This document shows positions 61,569-64,000 of a stretch of 64,000 nucleotides of DNA, piece by piece (within the stretch, counting starts at the first letter, position 1; every line of letters begins with the position of its first letter). Source of the DNA: Bathymodiolus brooksi (lineage: Eukaryota > Mollusca > Bivalvia > Mytilida > Modiolidae); NCBI GenBank assembly GCA_963680875.1, contig OY804577.1:100699906-100763905 (forward strand), in the 5' to 3' direction. The position numbers were made by a program, and so were the translations under genes. Below the pieces are notes generated by a model, which was given only the letters and a program-made list of their open reading frames with translations, did no database searches and was not told the DNA's origin.

Positions 61569-62294
61569 TTTCCTACGTTACCTTAGCCTGACTAATCAAA
61601 AGTTTAAGTTTCTAGTTTCCAAAGTTTAATTATTTGTTCCAGTAATGTTGTTATATTGTTTGAAATGTAGTGTTTGCATTTAATGCTATCAAATTGTTTT
61701 AATATAATATGTCTATTCTCAGATTGGTGTTTTATCTGTAAGTGTTGCTAAACGGGTGTCTTTTTGACCACATTTACCAAATTTCATCTTTTAATTTGAT
61801 TTTCTAGGGTAGTAACTGGACGACATTGAATATACGAAAACAAAAACATTTTAGTATCGAAATTGAAACAATAAAACTTGTGATATGTACTATATACAAA
61901 ATTCCTCTCTAATGTTTCCTACGTTACCGCTGTAAGAGTATAGGAAAGCGTGAATTTATTTTGCATTATTTCCTTAATTGCAGTACAGTTTTGCCATATA
62001 TATCGACATCAAATGTAACTTGATGAACATGGTCCGCTATAATGGTTTTCATCTTTCCCTAAAACTACAGAATTTCTGAAAATAAGAGCTAATCATTTCA
62101 CTCTATAGCAAGACATCTGTACCCAAAAATACCAAAAATGGCTTGATTCATATATCTTTAATTTTCAAGTCTTTAATATTTAGACTTGATGAAACTATTT
62201 TAACATATTTCTGGTAAATTAATCATGAAGAATTGAATCAATATATATTTTGGTTTTGATATAGGACAGAAAAGAAGAAACATAACGTAGGAAA
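61569..62294. repeat. Downstream motif repeats TTTCCTACGTTAC
   Basis: Copies at 61569 (+, GTTTCCTACGTTACC), 61915 (+, same 15 bp) and 62282 (-, ATAACGTAGGAAA). Spacing is 346 and 367 bp, like the upstream set. The first lies 28 bp past the stop codon at 61540. Confidence 0.75.
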
Positions 62295-62569
62295 CTGAGG
62301 AGGGAAGACGATAAATTAGTGGACAATGTTTACCATCCCGTCAATTATTTGTTTGATGAGATATGTTGCTGAAATTTTTAATTTTCAAAGTTGAAATGCC
62401 AAAGTTCCAAAAAACAAAAAGCTTTTTTTAATGCGAAACACTTGAATTTTTTCCACCTATCAATTTTGAATAGCCAAACTTAACCTGAGACTGACTGAAC
62501 AGTACCCTTTCTCTATTGTATAGCATTGCATGACAATTACATAGCTTTAAATGACAAAAGTCCAAAATT
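62295..62569. other. Non-coding spacer
   Basis: A/T-rich sequence between the last motif copy and the start of recognisable LINE sequence. Nothing else seen. Confidence 0.4.
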
Positions 62570-63373
62570 TACGAAGCAATGAGGATATTAAAACCATTCC
62601 TGATAAAGGGCAGAGTACACAAAATGAAGCTGACTCGAAACTATTTTAGGAAGACATTAACAACTTACTCAGATGGGTATCTGACTGTTAAATGGAGTTT
62701 CATCTCAGTAAATGCCAGCTTCTACGTGTCACCAACAAACGTAAACCATTTCCCACAAGTTATGACATACATGGACATAAATTGGAAATAGTAGACTCGG
62801 CTAAATACTTAGGAGTAACCATCCACAAAACTGGAACACACATTGAAAACATAAATAAAAGGCCAACTCGACCAGGGTTTTTAGTCAAAGAAACCTGCAA
62901 CACAAAGAACCAAGGCTGTATGCTACACAACGCTAGAAAGACAATTGCTTAAGTACGCATGTACAGTTTGGGACCTATTTACCAACGTCAACATCAAGAA
63001 ATTAGAAAGCGTACAACGACGATCATTCCGGTTTGTAATGAACGACTATCGACAAACTAGTAGCGTAACATAAATGCGAAATACATTACATTGACAACCA
63101 TTAGCCGAGAGAAGGACAACCTGTAATGCTGTAATGGTGTGCAGAATAGTAAGTGGCCCCGTAGCAATACCAACGCGTGAGCTGCATACTACATCATCCG
63201 TAGCTAGAGGTCACGTAGCACGATTCCTTGTCCCATATGTCAGAACTTCAACCTACAGGCCTTCCTTCTTCCCAGACAGCATAAGGATATGGAACAGCCT
63301 TCCACAACCATTGGTGGATAGTACCTCTCTAGATGCTTTCAAGCAGGGGGTACTGAGCTGCAGCATCCCATAA
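62570..63373 (+). pseudogene. 5'-truncated LINE reverse transcriptase, C-terminal part
   Basis: Recognisable in order: DSKLF, stop, EDINNLLRWVSDC, stop, MEFHLSKCQLLRVT, DSAKYLGVTIHKTGTH, then frameshifts, YACTVWDLFTNVNIKKLESV with QRRSFRFVMNDYRQTSSVT, PLAERRTTC, VCRIVSGPVAIP, FFPDSIRIWNSLP and a stop at 63371. Same domain region as the 42614 fragment but a different family by sequence. Several stops and frameshifts make it dead. About 120 bp of 3' untranslated sequence ends near GGAAGAAGAATATG (63488). Confidence 0.83.
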
Positions 63374-63527
63374 TTGCACCATAAGACTGTTTTTAACTTG
63401 CACCTGTAAATATTTTTTGCACCTTTGTTGTCACACCCAACATGGGCAATAGTGCGATAATACTCAACTAGAGGACTGCACTGTATTGGAAGAAGAATAT
63501 GAGTTATTTTCCTTTAAGGTGCACCAA

Positions 63528-63589
63528 AGGAGTTATTTCTCTTTAAGGTGGGCAAAACCTTTGGCCCACCTTAAAGGGAAATAACTCCT
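63528..63589. repeat. Strong hairpin (26-bp arms, 10-nt loop)
   Basis: AGGAGTTATTTCTC...GGTGGGC (63528-63553) pairs with GCCCACC...AATAACTCCT (63564-63589) at 25 of 26 positions. The left arm is also a tandem copy of 63500-63528 at a 29-bp step. AGTTATTTCCCTTTA-type motifs are common in bivalve sequence as I remember it. It may be the terminus of a small inverted-repeat element. Confidence 0.85.
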
Positions 63590-64000
63590 GTAAAATCAAA
63601 GTAGGAAATGTGCAAATGGTATATCAATAATTCTTCATTTTTTGCTAAAATTAAGTTTCTATAATGAAATAAAATAAAACTTGCCATAATATCCGACATA
63701 AAATTCTGCCCCTTAAAACTGGCATATATTACGCCAATATGGAGAAGTATAATAAACTCGTTACAAGTCCAATTTTATATTAATAATTATACAATTCCTT
63801 TTTTTTTAAATGGTGTCGTTTGAACATTAAAATCTTGACCGACCAACAATGTACTCACAGTCGCTTGTGACATGATATTACTCCACTCGCCAACCCATAT
63901 TTGTTTTCTAAACTGTCTTTTGCATATTTATTTTCAATCAAATTTTTTTATTATTTCACAGATCTCATTTTCCTTTATTTAACGACTGAGTTCGTGTCGA
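63590..64000. other. Non-coding end of window
   Basis: A/T-rich sequence with no open frame or repeat that I recognise. Confidence 0.5.

Larger units (their letters stand above)
57883..62294 (+). mobile_element. Candidate undescribed DNA transposon with subterminal repeats
   Basis: The broken transposase-like gene is bracketed by copies of one motif: five upstream and three downstream. The outermost pair is inverted: GTTTCCTACGTTA at 57882 and TAACGTAGGAAAC at 62283, a 13-bp perfect match. I found no longer inverted repeat and no target duplication at these positions, so the true ends may lie further out or the motifs may be internal. Gene-like leader exons argue for a captured or domesticated gene as the alternative. 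Confidence 0.35.

Overview
The window looks like a piece of a bivalve mollusc nuclear genome, probably a mussel-like lineage. The evidence is an intron-containing gene with GT-AG junctions, an A/T-rich background, tRNA-headed SINEs, several broken LINE 3' ends, a Mutator-like DNA transposon, and a dispersed repeat around the motif GCCTGTACCAAGTCAGGAAT that I remember from mussel sequences (memory, not checked). There is nothing bacterial here, and small open frames are mostly repeat artefacts.

Region 1 (1-34754) is one continuous satellite array of about 475 monomers of 66, 70 or 74 bp. Its orientation flips once, at about 14.7 kb. Around the flip the array is a near-perfect palindrome with arms of about 5.6 kb: private point mutations on the left reappear, complemented, at mirror positions on the right. 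Outside the palindrome both arms have higher-order repeats with different layouts. The array codes for nothing.

Region 2 (34755-46933) has the one complete host gene, a three-exon FAM136A (DUF842) homologue on the minus strand (exons 43469-43552, 40507-40647, 38455-38649; 139 codons). Its introns hold four SINEs and a LINE fragment. A 3265-bp Mutator-like element (43660-46924) sits 107 bp upstream of its start codon. The element has inverted ends, a near-perfect target duplication, a decayed PHD-finger plus MULE transposase gene and an internal 82-bp minisatellite.

Region 3 (46934-57300) is mostly non-coding. It contains the last two exons of a DUF4806 protein (49789-50391, minus), an unidentified but well-bounded coding exon (55046-55289, minus), two GACGTTGG-type elements that share one terminus, a tRNA-type SINE, a LINE 3' end, and simple repeats.

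Region 4 (57301-64000) centres on a broken multi-domain gene (59211-61540, plus): a basic N-terminus, an acidic-residue core that looks like a DDE-type transposase, a Cys cluster and a Tudor/SH3-like C-terminus. It is flanked on both sides by seven to eight copies of the motif TTTCCTACGTTAC, spaced about 350 bp apart. I read this as a candidate undescribed DNA transposon with subterminal repeats, now a pseudogene and interrupted by a dispersed repeat. A further LINE 3' end follows at 62.6-63.4 kb.
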